Of a DNA stretch of 64,000 bases, positions 45,901 to 54,467 are shown piece by piece. A program made the translations under genes and the position numbers. This stretch comes from HGM04593 sp045646965 (GTDB lineage Bacteria > Bacteroidota > Bacteroidia > Bacteroidales > Bacteroidaceae), in the NCBI GenBank assembly GCA_045646965.1, contig JAZRLR010000018.1, forward strand, positions 1 through 64,000, read 5' to 3'. The notes below the pieces were generated by a model that saw only the letters and a program-made list of their open reading frames with translations, was not told the DNA's origin and did not search any database. Position 1 is the stretch's first letter, and each line of letters starts with the position of its first letter.

Positions 45901-47503
45901 GAGCATAGAAGGCGACTACGACAAGGGAGGCATCGACGGCAGCGCCACGCTCACACAGCTGCCCCTCAATCTCATAAACGCCTTTACAAAGGAGAGCGGG
46001 CTCGATATAAGCGGACACATAGACGGCAGCTTCTCGCTGCGCGGCGATATTACCGCTCCCCGCTCCGACGGATATATAAGGTTCGACTCCGTGTCGATAG
46101 ATGCCCCACTGCTCGGCAGCCGCCTGCGCCTCTCCGACGAGAGTGTGGGGATAAAAGAGAGCAAAATAATATTTGACAATCTCAACATATATGCCAAGGG
46201 AGAAACTCCGTTTAATATAAACGGCAATATCGACATAAGCCGAATAGAGAACCCACAGTTCAATATAAGGATGCAGGCACGCAACTACGAGCTTGTAAAT
46301 GCCCCACGCCGCAAGAACTCCATTGTATATGGCAAGCTCTTCATCGACCTTAACTCTATAATTACAGGGCACTTAAGCTCGCTCAACATACGCGGCACAA
46401 GCACCATCCTCGGCAACAGCAACCTCACATATGTAGTGAGCGGAAGCACACTTGCAGCCGCCAACGAGCTCGACGGCCTTGTGGAATTTGTAAATTTCAG
46501 CGACTCCACAGCCACCGCAGCGGCCGACACCCCCACGCAACTGGGTAATATAACCCTCTCGTTGCGCCTTGCCATAGAGGAGAACGCCCGCCTCAACGCC
46601 GACTTCGACGCAAACCGCACCAACTACATAAGCCTGCAGGGAGGCGGCTCACTCAATATGAACTACACAAGCGAGCAGGGCGTGAGCCTGACAGGGCGAT
46701 ACACATTGAGCAACGGCGAGATGAAATATACCCTGCCCGTCATACCGCTCAAGACATTCAGCATAAGTGAGGGAAGCTACATCAACTGGACGGGCGACAT
46801 AGCAAACCCCACTTTGGACATCACCGCCCTCGAGAGAGTTATATGCCCCGTGACAACAGACGACGGCAACACCCAGGCCGTAGCCTTCGACGTGGGACTC
46901 GTGCTCTGTAACTCGCTCGACAATATAGGACTCACCTTCACTATGCGGGCACCCGAGAACGCCGCCGTGCAGGAAGAGCTCAACAGCTTCGACGCCGAGA
47001 CGCTCAACAAATATGCAGTGACAATGCTCATCACAGGCGCATACGTGGGAAACAAAGGAGGTTTCACCGTCTCCAACGCCCTCACATCGTTCCTCGACTC
47101 AAAGATAAACAACCTCGCAAGCGACGCAATGAAGAGCGTGAGCATAAATGTGGGAATCACCGACGTGGAGAACCACGAAACGGGCGACTCCTACACAAAC
47201 TACAATTTCAGTTTCGCAAAGAGATTCTGGAACGACCGCCTCACCATAGTCATCGGCGGCGAGGTGAACAGCGGAGCATCACCCGAGCAGGAGCAGAGCT
47301 TCATAAACAACGTATCGCTCGAATGGAGAATAAGCGAGAAGGACAACAGATTCCTGCGCATCTTCTACGACAAGAACTACGAGTCGATTCTCGAGGGAGA
47401 GATTACCGAAGCAGGCGTGGGATATATATACAAACGCAAGATGGAGAGCCTCGACGAACTGCTCTTCTTCAAGAAAAAAGAGAAAAAAGAAGAAAAGAAA
47501 TGA
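42986..47503 (+). CDS. tamB: TamB-like translocation and assembly module protein
   Basis: A 1505-residue inner-membrane-anchored AsmA/TamB-family protein. The ATG at 42986 gives MTQGRRSRQLIKV, then one hydrophobic anchor (about 10-35: LIKVLAAAVLTPIILLWGIALLLYLPSV, read in parts). A very long beta-rich periplasmic region follows and the C-terminal DUF490/TamB domain lies at about 1080-1480 (NTYISLQGGG, INWTGDIANPTLDITA, FAKRFWNDRLTIVIGGEV). TamB forms a bridge across the periplasm and moves lipids or outer-membrane proteins with TamA. The ending is Lys/Glu-rich. The stop overlaps the tamL start in ATGA at 47500-47503, so the two are coupled. It is the longest complete gene in the window. Confidence 0.92.
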   Translation: MTQGRRSRQLIKVLAAAVLTPIILLWGIALLLYLPSVSHYAANEVAAVLREKTPYTLDIKHIDLSFPLKLVIGGYSLSKEGHEIARGERLSLDIGLLPLLKGEIEVNHIILEKTAIDTRDIIPAARISGEIDYLTAVARNIDLASEKADIRMLHIADGNVSVEVTGSTPREEKEQSAASWEITLRKGNIENTAIEVTQHDEELLLSTYLKGFKAKSVRALLQEGAYSTEFLTIEGGTFAYKNKSENILIEEIALRGNCTYTRDGYAAVVETLTLDYDRRISIGVQGKVATDKSGNGSIEALIASAGGSTISCTGTLPLTSDHKGDIAGRVEAHIERNDIKALLPQELRSRIAALPDTAIEARVAVSGTTTNISIDSLRTTIPGVASLRLNGRLHNVGDEKRRNADITFEGVIKNLAPLTGERNGTPAHTPIEFEGKGSVKGERNLASLTLRGNGKAELLATYDTRHGFYDGKADLHSFNVKEIFPTVPIEKATLHAALSGKGFDILDKESYYQFIATVDTLHCEGGTIEGVTLSAFQANGISLASLVADAPDMQLSMITNSRLSKNWISSDTRLDVKNIAPHKLGLCEEPLTAAFSLGLDISTNLKETHNAKIAIEEMEITTAERNLTPAPIYAEAGTSPDALHLEARNGDLLIAAETLCGYKALATQIKEISALWQKKTLESIEEIESTPLPHGRVEFSCGKENLLHDILIAQGINISSAELTFSNDTLQGLNLKGEIGSPSAGGIVLDTLQLRIVQYPDSIAYFAGAKNIVTDKKEKKAPIDITLSGDVREGDKLRAELSLTDTQGRADTHIGTTTQFSSRGIKTHFYPQAMLLGSEIRFNADNYIEIDRFKSVSSNIEVTDGKEGGLRLYTLPDSTIKHDINLEFFNVRLARLCKALPFIPEISGSLHGELRYRDGDTGTMFSGELHADSLIYENTLLGNESIEAIYLPKGNDTHYLSLELLHNDNDIVSIEGDYDKGGIDGSATLTQLPLNLINAFTKESGLDISGHIDGSFSLRGDITAPRSDGYIRFDSVSIDAPLLGSRLRLSDESVGIKESKIIFDNLNIYAKGETPFNINGNIDISRIENPQFNIRMQARNYELVNAPRRKNSIVYGKLFIDLNSIITGHLSSLNIRGTSTILGNSNLTYVVSGSTLAAANELDGLVEFVNFSDSTATAAADTPTQLGNITLSLRLAIEENARLNADFDANRTNYISLQGGGSLNMNYTSEQGVSLTGRYTLSNGEMKYTLPVIPLKTFSISEGSYINWTGDIANPTLDITALERVICPVTTDDGNTQAVAFDVGLVLCNSLDNIGLTFTMRAPENAAVQEELNSFDAETLNKYAVTMLITGAYVGNKGGFTVSNALTSFLDSKINNLASDAMKSVSINVGITDVENHETGDSYTNYNFSFAKRFWNDRLTIVIGGEVNSGASPEQEQSFINNVSLEWRISEKDNRFLRIFYDKNYESILEGEITEAGVGYIYKRKMESLDELLFFKKKEKKEEKK

Positions 47504-49806
47504 GAACCGCCATAGTAACACTCTTTGCACTGCTGCTTACCTCGTGTGCCGTCACCCGACACATAGAGGAGGGCGAGCAGCTATACACGGGAATAGAAAA
47601 AATAGAGATTCTCGGGGCGAAGGAGTATGCCCGCGACGCCGCGGGAGCCGAAGCCCTTGAGGAGATAAAGGCTGCGCTTGCCTGCCCGCCCAACGGCTCC
47701 ATCGCAGGCAGTTCCACACTGCGCGGTTTCCCCGTGGGACTGTGGTGGTACAACGCCCTGCACAACAGCAAGAGCAAGGTGGGGCAATGGTTCTTCGAGA
47801 TATTTGGCGACAGCCCCGTACTCATCTCGCAGGTAAACCCCGAGCTGCGCGCACAAGTGGCGGGTAACATACTCGAGCAGTTCGGCTATTTCAACGGCAA
47901 GGTCACCGAGGAGGTCGTCACCGACAAGAAAAACCCCAAGAAAGCCAAGATTTCATACCGCGTGACACTTAACGAGCCCTGCCGATACGGCACCATAGAG
48001 TACCGCGGATACACGGGAGAGGCAGCCACGCTCATAAAGGAGAGCCGCCGCAGCCGACTCATTAAAGAGGGGCAGCAGTTCAGCGCACAGACGTTGAGCA
48101 ACGAGCGCGAGAGAATAAACACCCTGCTGCGCAATAACGGTTACTACTACCATCGCCCCACCTTCACCCGCATACTTGCCGACACCACGCGCACCCCGCT
48201 GCACGCCGACCTGCGCATAGAGCCGCAGAAAGGGCTCGCCGCAGCCCTCGGCAGGCAATATATCATAGGAGATATAAACATCGCAATACTCAAGAGCGAC
48301 TCCTACACAAGCAGAGGAGCGCGCGACACGCTCAAGCATCGCAACATATCCTATATATACGACTCCCCCAAGCTCCCGGTGCGCCCCGGAGCCATCTTGC
48401 GCAATATAAGCATAAGAAGCGGTGAGAAATACTCGCAGGAGGAGCAGCAGAACTCTCTCGACCGCTTGAGCAGGATGAATATCTTTGGCAGCACAGCATT
48501 CAACTTTGTACCACGCGGCGAGAGCGACACGCTCGACCTGAATATCAGCGCCCGCCTCGACAAACCCTACGACTTCACCTTTGAGCTGAACGTCACATCG
48601 AAAAGCAACAGCCAGATAGGGCCCGGCAGCGAGATAAGCCTATCGAAGAAGAACATCTTCCGCGGAGGAGAGCTGCTCAAGTTGAGCCTGCGCGGCTCCT
48701 ACGAGTGGCAGACCGACGACAAGGTAAAAGGCAGCAACAGCCTCATAAACTCCTGGGAGACAGGCGCCGACCTCTCGCTCACCGCACCCCGCATATACGC
48801 CCCTTTCATTCCCCGCAGCTACCTGCGCGCGAAGGGCTCCACAGCCGTGCGCCTCTATGCCGACCGTATGAACCGCTCGGGATTCTTCAGAATAGTGCAC
48901 GTGGGAGGAGAGTTCACCTACCACATCGACCACAAAAGCACCACCACGCACACCTTGAGCCCCTTCCGACTCACATTTGATATGCTGCGCCACACAACCG
49001 AAAAGTTCGATGCCATAGTTGCCGAGAACAGAGCGCTGCAGAACAGTTTCCGCGACCAGTTTATCCCCGCAATGCAATACACCTTTACTTACGACAATGT
49101 TAATACCGGGCACAGAAATAAAAGCCGCGTGGAGGTATCGCTCACATCGGCGGGAAACATCACTTCACTTGCGCTCTGCGCATTTGGGAAAAAGTGGAGC
49201 GAGAAGAACAAAAAGCTCTTTCAGAACCCCTACGCACAATTTGCAAAGCTCACCGCCGAGCTGCGACAGCTCTACCGCATCGACCGCAACAACTACATAG
49301 CCACACGCCTTATGACGGGCATCCTGCACAGCTACGGCAACGCCGAGTATGCCCCCTACAGCGAGCAGTTCTACATAGGCGGTGCCAACAGCCTGCGAGC
49401 CTTCACCGTGCGCAGCGTGGGCCCCGGCAGTTTCCGCCCCTCAACCGACACCCGGTACTCTTACCTCGACGAGACGGGCACCCTGAAGCTAGAGGCCAAT
49501 ATAGAATACCGTTTCAAGGTTGTGGGCAAGCTGCACGGAGCGCTATTTGTGGACGCGGGAAATATATGGCTCACAAAAAACGAGGAGAGCCGCCCCGGGG
49601 GCAAAATAACGCTGAAGGATTTCCCCCGCCAGATAGCGCTGAATACCGGCGCCGGCATACGCTACGACCTTGATATTCTTGTGATAAGGCTCGACTTTGG
49701 TATGGGACTGCACGCGCCCTACAAGACAGGCCGCCGCGGCTATTTCAACCTATCGCCGCTGGGAGACGGCTTTGCCTGGCACTTCGCCATAGGCTACCCC
49801 TTCTGA
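47500..49806 (+). CDS. tamL: TamL-type lipoprotein of the BamA/TamA (Omp85) family
   Basis: A 768-residue Omp85 protein. The ATG at 47500 overlaps the tamB stop, and MRTAIVTLFALLLTSCAVT is a signal peptide with lipobox LTSC. Classical TamA is not lipidated, whereas Bacteroidota have the lipidated form, TamL. POTRA-like domains occupy about 25-370 (YGTIEYRGYTGEAATLIKE, LRIEPQKGL). The C-terminal beta-barrel is at about 400-768, with the Omp85 motif SEQFYIGGANSLRAFTVRSVGPGSF and a final aromatic residue. With TamB it helps build the outer membrane. An in-frame start at 47323 inside tamB is rejected. Confidence 0.93.
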   Translation: MRTAIVTLFALLLTSCAVTRHIEEGEQLYTGIEKIEILGAKEYARDAAGAEALEEIKAALACPPNGSIAGSSTLRGFPVGLWWYNALHNSKSKVGQWFFEIFGDSPVLISQVNPELRAQVAGNILEQFGYFNGKVTEEVVTDKKNPKKAKISYRVTLNEPCRYGTIEYRGYTGEAATLIKESRRSRLIKEGQQFSAQTLSNERERINTLLRNNGYYYHRPTFTRILADTTRTPLHADLRIEPQKGLAAALGRQYIIGDINIAILKSDSYTSRGARDTLKHRNISYIYDSPKLPVRPGAILRNISIRSGEKYSQEEQQNSLDRLSRMNIFGSTAFNFVPRGESDTLDLNISARLDKPYDFTFELNVTSKSNSQIGPGSEISLSKKNIFRGGELLKLSLRGSYEWQTDDKVKGSNSLINSWETGADLSLTAPRIYAPFIPRSYLRAKGSTAVRLYADRMNRSGFFRIVHVGGEFTYHIDHKSTTTHTLSPFRLTFDMLRHTTEKFDAIVAENRALQNSFRDQFIPAMQYTFTYDNVNTGHRNKSRVEVSLTSAGNITSLALCAFGKKWSEKNKKLFQNPYAQFAKLTAELRQLYRIDRNNYIATRLMTGILHSYGNAEYAPYSEQFYIGGANSLRAFTVRSVGPGSFRPSTDTRYSYLDETGTLKLEANIEYRFKVVGKLHGALFVDAGNIWLTKNEESRPGGKITLKDFPRQIALNTGAGIRYDLDILVIRLDFGMGLHAPYKTGRRGYFNLSPLGDGFAWHFAIGYPF

Positions 49807-49906
49807 TAAAAAAAGCCCACATAAAAGACATTTTACGAAGAAGCTTTACAAAAAAATAAAAATAAATTTGATTTTATAAATCGCTTATTATAACTTTACA
49901 AAAATT

Positions 49907-49914
49907 TAGTTTTG
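49907..49914 (+). promoter_or_regulatory. -7 element for the nucleotidyltransferase gene
   Basis: TAGTTTTG (TAnnTTTG) lies in an A/T-rich 174-base intergenic region, 67 bases before the ATG. No TTTG is at the expected -33 spacing. Confidence 0.45.
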
Positions 49915-49980
49915 CGGCACCCCGCACAAACACCACAACAGAACAAACTTATATATATTTATTTATAAATTATTTCTAAT

Positions 49981-50886
49981 ATGAAACCTACACTTTTTGT
50001 ATTGGCAGCCGGTATGGGCAGCCGTTACGGCGGTTTGAAGCAACTTGACGGTCTCGGCCCCAACGGCGAGACAATTATGGACTACTCAATCTTTGACGCT
50101 ATCCGCGGTGGATTCGGCAAATTGGTATTTGTTATCCGCAAAGATTTCGAGGCAGACTTCCGTGAGAAAGTATTGAGTAAGTATGAGGGCCACATCCCCA
50201 CAGAGCTCGTGTTCCAGGCTATCGACAACCTGCCCGAGGGCTTCACAGCTCCCGCAGAGCGCACTAAACCCTGGGGTACAAACCACGCTGTACTTATGGG
50301 TAAAGATGTTATCAAAGAGCCTTTTGCAGTTATCAACGCCGACGACTTCTATGGCCGCGACGCTTTCGCCGTTATGGGCAAATGGTTGAGCGACCTCCCC
50401 GAGGGCAGCACAGGCAAATACAGTATGGTAGGTTTCCGCATCTGCAACACATTGAGCGAGAACGGTAGCGTAGCACGCGGCATTTGCTCAAAGAACGAGC
50501 AGGAGCTCCTCACCGGAGTTGTTGAGCGCACCGAAATTATGCGCGTAGACGGTACTATCTGCTACAAAGACGAGGAGAGCAACTGGCAGCCCGTTGGCGA
50601 GCAGACTCCCGTGTCAATGAACTTCTGGGGCTTCACACCCGACTACTTCAAACATTCAGAGGAGCAGTTCATCGACTTCTTGAAGGAGAACGCCGACAAA
50701 CCCAAAGCAGAGTACTTCATTCCCCTCGTAGTTGATAACCTCATCAACAAGGGCGAGGCTACTTGCGAGGTTCTCGACACAACAGCTAAATGGTTCGGTG
50801 TAACTTACGCTGCCGACCGTCCTGCTACAGTTGAGAAGATTCAGTCACTCGTAGACGCAGGTGAATATCCCAACAAACTTTTCTAA
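49981..50886 (+). CDS. Sugar-phosphate nucleotidyltransferase family protein
   Basis: A 301-residue NTP_transferase-fold protein. It starts MKPTLFVLAAGMGSRYGGLK, and the AAGMGSRYGGLKQLDGLGP motif is the nucleotide-binding signature. NADDFYGRDAF holds the metal-binding aspartates. Family members make NDP-sugars from sugar-1-phosphates; the exact sugar cannot be read. Clean codon use with frequent Asp-Asp and no TM segments suits a highly expressed cytoplasmic enzyme. It stands alone with its own promoter and a strong terminator, convergent with the ribosomal-protein operon. Confidence 0.9.
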   Translation: MKPTLFVLAAGMGSRYGGLKQLDGLGPNGETIMDYSIFDAIRGGFGKLVFVIRKDFEADFREKVLSKYEGHIPTELVFQAIDNLPEGFTAPAERTKPWGTNHAVLMGKDVIKEPFAVINADDFYGRDAFAVMGKWLSDLPEGSTGKYSMVGFRICNTLSENGSVARGICSKNEQELLTGVVERTEIMRVDGTICYKDEESNWQPVGEQTPVSMNFWGFTPDYFKHSEEQFIDFLKENADKPKAEYFIPLVVDNLINKGEATCEVLDTTAKWFGVTYAADRPATVEKIQSLVDAGEYPNKLF

Positions 50887-50904
50887 TTAAGGATATTTAA
50901 AACT

Positions 50905-50938
50905 AAAATAGTGTGCCAAATAATTGGCACACTATTTT
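50905..50938 (+). terminator. Strong terminator after the nucleotidyltransferase gene
   Basis: A perfect 15-bp stem (50905-50919 with 50924-50938) with an ATAA loop is followed by a T run. Confidence 0.93.
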
Positions 50939-51005
50939 TTTGCACTCACGCAGAGAGGAGGCGTCGCCACAACCTCCTTTAAATTACCTGCGACAGGAAA
51001 CAAAA

Positions 51006-51031
51006 AAAGAGGATAGCGAACTATCCTCTTT
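51006..51031 (-). terminator. Terminator of the rpmB-rpmG-DUF4295 operon
   Basis: An 11-bp stem (51006-51016 with 51021-51031) with a 4-base loop has a T-rich run on the minus strand (A run at 51002-51008). It is 24 bases after the DUF4295 stop. Confidence 0.85.
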
Positions 51032-51055
51032 ATATAGATTGGCTTTAAGCCTTAA

Positions 51056-51208
51056 TTACTTCTTCAACGCTGCGTCTGCATCTGTTTGGGGAAGCATCTC
51101 CTCAGCAAACATATAAGCACCGGTCTTGGGCGACTTAACCATTTTTACAACCTTAACAAATTTCTCCTTGTCGCCTGTTTGGAGGGTTGCAACTGCTTTC
51201 TTTGCCAT
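51056..51208 (-). CDS. DUF4295 small protein (Bacteroidota ribosomal-operon companion)
   Basis: A 50-residue basic protein, MAKKAVATLQTGDKEKFVKV followed by MVKSPKTGAYMFAEEMLPQ and ending ADAALKK. It matches the DUF4295 family that follows rpmG in Bacteroidota. The role is not known; its size, charge and position suggest ribosome association. It starts 6 bases after rpmG and ends before the operon terminator. It is short enough to be missed by length cut-offs. Confidence 0.88.
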   Translation of the reverse strand: MAKKAVATLQTGDKEKFVKVVKMVKSPKTGAYMFAEEMLPQTDADAALKK

Positions 51209-51214
51209 TTCTTA

Positions 51215-51403
51215 TTACTTTATTTCTTTGTGTACTGTTACCTTCTTCAAGTAGGGGTTGTATTTCTTCAACTCCAAACGCTCTGTTGTATTCTTACGAT
51301 TCTTCGTTGTAATATAACGAGACATTCCGGGAACACCACTTGTTTTCTGCTCTGTGCATTCGAGGATTACCTGAACGCGGTTACCTTTAACCTTCTTTGC
51401 CAT
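51215..51403 (-). CDS. rpmG: 50S ribosomal protein L33 (bL33)
   Basis: A 62-residue bL33: MAKKVKGNRVQVILECTEQKTSG, then RYITTKNRKNTTERLELKKY and PYLKKVTVHKEIK. It has only one cysteine (C16), so it lacks the zinc-binding CxxC pairs of the zinc form (C- type). It is 17 bases downstream of rpmB and 6 bases upstream of the DUF4295 gene. Confidence 0.97.
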   Translation of the reverse strand: MAKKVKGNRVQVILECTEQKTSGVPGMSRYITTKNRKNTTERLELKKYNPYLKKVTVHKEIK

Positions 51404-51420
51404 ACTTCTTCCTCCTTTAA

Positions 51421-51681
51421 TTAATCGAGTACTTTAATTTCCTCCCAAGCAACGTGTCCCTTCTTGACAGCCTCTTTAAGAGCTGCATCAAGACCTACTC
51501 GGTTGATAATTTTTAACCCCGCTGCACTCACGCGCAACTGAATCCAACAATCTTCTTCTACATAGAAGAACTTTTTAGTAAACAAGTTCACGTTGAAAAG
51601 ACGCTTTGTTCTTCTCTTTGAGTGTGAAACATTGTTACCCACCATAGCTTTCTTACCGGTGATTTGACAAACTTTAGACAT
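51421..51681 (-). CDS. rpmB: 50S ribosomal protein L28 (bL28)
   Basis: An 86-residue bL28 starting MSKVCQITGKKAMVGNNVSHSK, then KRRTKRLFNVNL and CWIQLRVSAAGLKIINRVGL. A single N-terminal cysteine is present, not the four-cysteine zinc form. It is the first gene of the rpmB-rpmG-DUF4295 operon and has a full Bacteroidota promoter upstream. Confidence 0.97.
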   Translation of the reverse strand: MSKVCQITGKKAMVGNNVSHSKRRTKRLFNVNLFTKKFFYVEEDCWIQLRVSAAGLKIINRVGLDAALKEAVKKGHVAWEEIKVLD

Positions 51682-51733
51682 CTCTATATATTTTTTTTGT
51701 TTTACTCTTTTGATACTTACTCAAAACAGAGTG

Positions 51734-51765
51734 CAAAGATATGGCTTTTGAAAGAATCTTGCAAA
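51734..51765 (-). promoter_or_regulatory. Promoter of the rpmB operon
   Basis: On the minus strand, TTTG (51765-51762), 20 bases, and TATCTTTG (51741-51734) match the Bacteroidota consensus in full. Transcription would start near 51727, about 46 bases before the rpmB ATG, and separates this operon from tsaD-cinA. Confidence 0.7.
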
Positions 51766-51801
51766 CAAAACTCAAATTATTTTGCCTTTTATAATAAAAG
51801 A

Positions 51802-52299
51802 TTACTCTTCACCAGCTGTTTTCAGCAAAAAAACGAGCGTTTCGGCCACTGTTTTTTCTATGTTACGCGTTCTACCCTCGTCGTCGAGGCGCAGCAAACG
51901 AGTCACCACTTTGTCGCCCACCGCCGCTGCCGTCCACACTGTGCCGACAGGTTTCTCGGCAGTGCCGCCCGAGGGGCCGGCAACACCCGATGTGGCAACT
52001 GCGCAATATGCGCCCAGCACACGCTGTGCCCCCACAACCATTTCGCGCACCGTCTCCTCGCTCACTGCACCGTGAGCACACAAGGTGGCTTCGCTCACGC
52101 CAAGCACCGCAGCCTTCACGCTGTTGCAGTAGGCCACCACAGAGCCTTTAAACACCGCCGAACTGCCCGCCACGCCTGTCAAGGCGGCGGATATGGCACC
52201 TCCCGTGCAGCTCTCGGCTGTGGCAAGGGTGTAGCCGCGCAAAGCAAATTTCGCTATGACATCGGCCGCCAGGCTCTCTATATTCGCACAGCCCGCCAT
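51802..52299 (-). CDS. CinA-family nicotinamide-nucleotide amidohydrolase (PncC-type)
   Basis: A 165-residue single-domain CinA C-terminal protein. Family motifs are YTLATAESCTGGAISAALTGVAGSS, YCNSVKAAVLGVS and AVATSGVAGPSGGT with KPVGTVW. Such proteins deamidate nicotinamide mononucleotide in NAD recycling. It is 5 bases downstream of tsaD, an arrangement common in Bacteroidota. The MoCo-binding N-terminal CinA domain is absent, as is normal for the short form. Confidence 0.94.
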   Translation of the reverse strand: MAGCANIESLAADVIAKFALRGYTLATAESCTGGAISAALTGVAGSSAVFKGSVVAYCNSVKAAVLGVSEATLCAHGAVSEETVREMVVGAQRVLGAYCAVATSGVAGPSGGTAEKPVGTVWTAAAVGDKVVTRLLRLDDEGRTRNIEKTVAETLVFLLKTAGEE

Positions 52300-52304
52300 A
52301 TCAC

Positions 52305-53327
52305 TTAAAGCGTTGTGCGCGAGAACGCAGGAGCATCCATCGGACAGAAATCCTTCTCGAGGAACTTGTGGTAACCCACAATTCCTATCATCGCTGCGTT
52401 ATCGGTTGTAAAACCGAATTTGGGGATAAAAATCTCCCAACCATATTTTTTTGAGTAGTTCTTATATGCTTCGCGCAGTGCGGTATTTGCCGACACACCG
52501 CCCGACAGCGCTATACGCTTTATGCCGAGGGCTTTCGACGCCTTATAGAGCTTGTCCATAAGAATATCTACCACGGTAGCCTCGAACGAAGCAGCGAGGT
52601 CTTCTTTATGTGTCTCCACATAGTTCTCGTCCTCGGCCACCAGCTTGCGCAGTGTGTAGAGGAACGAGGTTTTGAGACCGCTGAAACTGTAGTCGAACCC
52701 TGCGATGTGGGGCTTGCTGAACGTGTAAGCCTTGGGATTACCGTTGCGCGCAAGGCGGTCTATGATGGGACCGCCGGGGTATCCGAGCCCCATAACTTTG
52801 GCACACTTATCCATAGCCTCGCCGGCAGCATCGTCTATCGTCTGCCCCACGATTTCCATATCTTTGTAGCTGTTTACCTTTACTATTTGCGAGTTTCCGC
52901 CGCTCACCATAAGACAAAGGAAAGGGTATTCGGGGCTTTTGTACTCCACGCCCTCCTCTTTTATGAAATGTGCCATAATGTGCCCCTGCAGGTGGTTCAC
53001 CTCAATCATAGGGATACCCAGAGAAGCTGCAAGCCCCTTGGCAAACGACACGCCCACAAGCAGCGAGCCCATAAGACCGGGGCCGCGTGTGAAGGCTATA
53101 GCCGAGAGCTTATCTTTGCCGATGCCCGCCTTTTTGAGCGCTGCATCGACCACAGGCACTATATTTTGCTCGTGGGCACGCGATGCAAGCTCGGGCACCA
53201 CGCCGCCATACTGCTCGTGTACCGCCTGACTTGCCGTCACATTAGAGAGCACCGTGTCGCCACGCATAACCGCCGCCGACGTATCGTCGCACGACGACTC
53301 AATTGCCAATATATATATATCTTCCAT
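52305..53327 (-). CDS. tsaD: tRNA threonylcarbamoyladenosine transferase TsaD
   Basis: A 340-residue Kae1/TsaD protein. The ATG at 53327 gives MEDIYILAIESSCDDTSAAV, the family start; a further upstream in-frame start is not conserved. The metal-binding histidines are H112 and H116 in EVNHLQGHIMAH. The rest of the signature (FLCLMVSGGNSQIV, GEAMDKCAKVMGLGYPGGP, SGGVSANTALR) is present. It makes the t6A base of tRNAs with TsaB, TsaC and TsaE. It is upstream of cinA in one unit. Confidence 0.97.
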   Translation of the reverse strand: MEDIYILAIESSCDDTSAAVMRGDTVLSNVTASQAVHEQYGGVVPELASRAHEQNIVPVVDAALKKAGIGKDKLSAIAFTRGPGLMGSLLVGVSFAKGLAASLGIPMIEVNHLQGHIMAHFIKEEGVEYKSPEYPFLCLMVSGGNSQIVKVNSYKDMEIVGQTIDDAAGEAMDKCAKVMGLGYPGGPIIDRLARNGNPKAYTFSKPHIAGFDYSFSGLKTSFLYTLRKLVAEDENYVETHKEDLAASFEATVVDILMDKLYKASKALGIKRIALSGGVSANTALREAYKNYSKKYGWEIFIPKFGFTTDNAAMIGIVGYHKFLEKDFCPMDAPAFSRTTL

Positions 53328-53443
53328 ATACTTTTTCAAAAACTCACTGCGAAGATACAATTTTATTTCTTTTTTTAGCTAACTTTACCCGTTGGAAAAG
53401 AGCGCACCCCGCACTTTTTAATAAAAAAAGACCACTACCGGCT

Positions 53444-54427
53444 ATGCGCATAGATATATACACCCGCAGCAGCGAGCTGCCCACCCTCGCCGAGGGCGAC
53501 TTTTATCACTCGGCGCAGATGTTCCGCCTCATAGAAAAGAGCAGCGGTTCAAAGCCTTTTATGCTCGTTGCCACCGAGGAGGGAGAGGAGCTTGCGCATC
53601 TTATTATTATAAAAAGGAGAGGCGCACGCCTGCTGCCCCCTGTAGTGGGATTCTGGTACACCCTCTACGGCACGGGCACATACACACCCCGATGCAGCGA
53701 CCGCGAGGAGATTTTCAGCCGTTTCATCGATAAGGTGTCCGATATGTTTGACATAAGACACAGCTACATCGAGGTTATAGGTATAAACGACCCACGCTTC
53801 GCCTACAAGACTTTGAGCGATAGCGAGTTTGTGCCCATACGCGACCACCGCATCTACATTTCGCTGCACAGCAGGGCACCCGAAGAGCGCCTCACAAGGA
53901 AATACCGCACACACCTGCGCAAAGCCATAGATCGCGGTGCCACATACGCCACGGCGCAGACCGTCGAGGAGATTGACGAAGCCCTGCACCTGCTGCGTAA
54001 CTACTACCGCAGCAAGATACGCCGCCCGCTGCCGCCTGCCGACATTCTGCGCGGGATACTCATAGACAAAGAGGGCAACGCGACACACAACGCCCGCCTT
54101 TTCACCGTGAAGCTGCGCGGAAAAATTATAGGCTGTTCCATCTGCATATACTCGGGCGACCGCGCCTTCCTCGCCTACAGTTGCGGGCTGCGCAAGAGCT
54201 ACCCGCTGCACTACCCCGGCCTGCTCGGTGTGTGGGCGGCAATAGAGAACGCGCACAAAGAGGGACGCTCACACATTGAGTTTCTCGAGTCGCGCACCCT
54301 CGTGGGCATACGCTCGGGCTACAAGAATTTCCTGCTCAACTTTGGCGGCAAGCAGGTGAGCACTCTGCGCTGGTATCGCTTCAAGTGGAATCTTTTCAAT
54401 AAAATTTTGCGTGCGATATACGTTTGA
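53444..54427 (+). CDS. GNAT/FemAB-like acyltransferase family protein
   Basis: A 327-residue protein with the double-GNAT fold of the BioF2/FemAB type (Acetyltransf_6). The ATG at 53444 gives MRIDIYTRSSELPTLAEGDFYHS; a longer frame begins inside the tsaD promoter region and is rejected. Recognisable parts are HSAQMFRLIEKSSGSKPFMLVATEEG in the first half and KYRTHLRKAIDRGATYATAQ to YSCGLRKSYPLHYPGLLGVWAAIE in the second. FemAB-type enzymes use aminoacyl-tRNA or acyl donors on wall precursors or amino acids. The substrate is unknown. It is divergent from tsaD and 40 bases before the TonB-dependent receptor gene. Confidence 0.82.
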   Translation: MRIDIYTRSSELPTLAEGDFYHSAQMFRLIEKSSGSKPFMLVATEEGEELAHLIIIKRRGARLLPPVVGFWYTLYGTGTYTPRCSDREEIFSRFIDKVSDMFDIRHSYIEVIGINDPRFAYKTLSDSEFVPIRDHRIYISLHSRAPEERLTRKYRTHLRKAIDRGATYATAQTVEEIDEALHLLRNYYRSKIRRPLPPADILRGILIDKEGNATHNARLFTVKLRGKIIGCSICIYSGDRAFLAYSCGLRKSYPLHYPGLLGVWAAIENAHKEGRSHIEFLESRTLVGIRSGYKNFLLNFGGKQVSTLRWYRFKWNLFNKILRAIYV

Positions 54428-54467
54428 GCCTTTTTCTGCGTTAGATTAGGGATAGAGAGACTGTTTT

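Noticed and set aside
47323..47499. In-frame 59-residue extension of TamL inside tamB
   Set aside because: It would remove the lipobox signal peptide; the ATGA-overlap start fits better.
53303..53443. Extension of the acyltransferase upstream of 53444
   Set aside because: It runs across the divergent tsaD start and is not protein-like.
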